Assembly (NCBI GenBank): GCA_003550305.1
Contig: QKYT01001280.1
Span: 1-17,619 of the forward strand
Length of the DNA: 17,619 bases
Source: Glomus cerebriforme
Lineage: Eukaryota > Glomeromycota > Glomeromycetes > Glomerales > Glomeraceae
Direction of reading: 5' to 3'
Shown: positions 17,619 to 17,619 of the stretch, piece by piece
Numbering within the stretch: position 1 is the first letter of the stretch
How the letters are laid out: each line of letters starts with the position of its first letter
Program-made: the position numbers and the translations under genes
Notes under the pieces: generated by a model
The model's database searches: none
What the model saw: the letters and a program-made list of their open reading frames with translations, nothing else
Told to the model about the DNA's origin: nothing

Positions 17619-17619
17619 A

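Noticed and set aside
1..17619. tRNA, rRNA and CRISPR arrays
   Set aside because: No B-box-like GGTTCRA segment with a fitting cloverleaf, no rRNA-like block and no regularly spaced identical repeats were seen; the one tandem exon array is coding.

Overview
The window is very A+T-rich (about three quarters A+T by eye) and eukaryotic. It has short phase-0 introns of 67-83 nt, large intergenic spaces and hairpin-type repeats. The gene set is tyrosine-kinase-like (TKL) kinases with Cys modules, a Sel1-repeat remnant, an F-box/LRR protein and a Pif1-like helicase end. Together these fit an arbuscular mycorrhizal fungus of the Rhizophagus type. That assignment is inference from gene content, not a database match.

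Layout. 1-1260: no gene, but a hairpin-forming inverted repeat with a short tandem array (about 596-833). 1342-1752 (-): a weak candidate for a small spliced membrane-protein gene, inside a more G+C-rich patch that runs to about 2165. 3151-4868 (+): a two-exon kinase gene of 544 aa with two Cys modules before an apparently active kinase domain; most of the ambiguous bases in the window fall here. 5354-5647 (-): a Sel1-repeat remnant with an internal stop. 5761-5983 and 7202-7439: two small inverted-repeat elements. 7701-9104 (-): an intact F-box/leucine-rich protein of 467 aa. 9105-10872: no gene.

10873-15249 (-) is the centrepiece. Seven exons, all joined by phase-0 introns and all open from splice site to splice site, encode a predicted 1,315-aa protein. 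The first six exons are diverged tandem copies of one cassette: (kinase beta4-beta5) + CxxC...WCxxC Cys module + conserved linker + kinase beta1-alphaC. Only the sixth copy keeps a proper glycine loop and alphaC Glu; it is followed by the only C-lobe (HHD and DMG variants) and a long Asp/Glu/His repeat. The gene could make a chain of degenerate N-lobes ending in one kinase. Because every cassette is splice-compatible with the C-lobe exon, it could also make a set of kinases with exchangeable N-terminal halves. Most of these exons have no usable start of their own, so reading frames alone show only disconnected fragments.

15250-17619: an old direct duplication (about 15735-16000), a decayed unrecognised gene (16260-16834, -), a perfect GGGTGAC/GTCACCC hairpin, and the C-terminus of a Pif1-like helicase running off the right edge (17403-17618, -). 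The hairpin just downstream of the helicase may mark a Helitron end.
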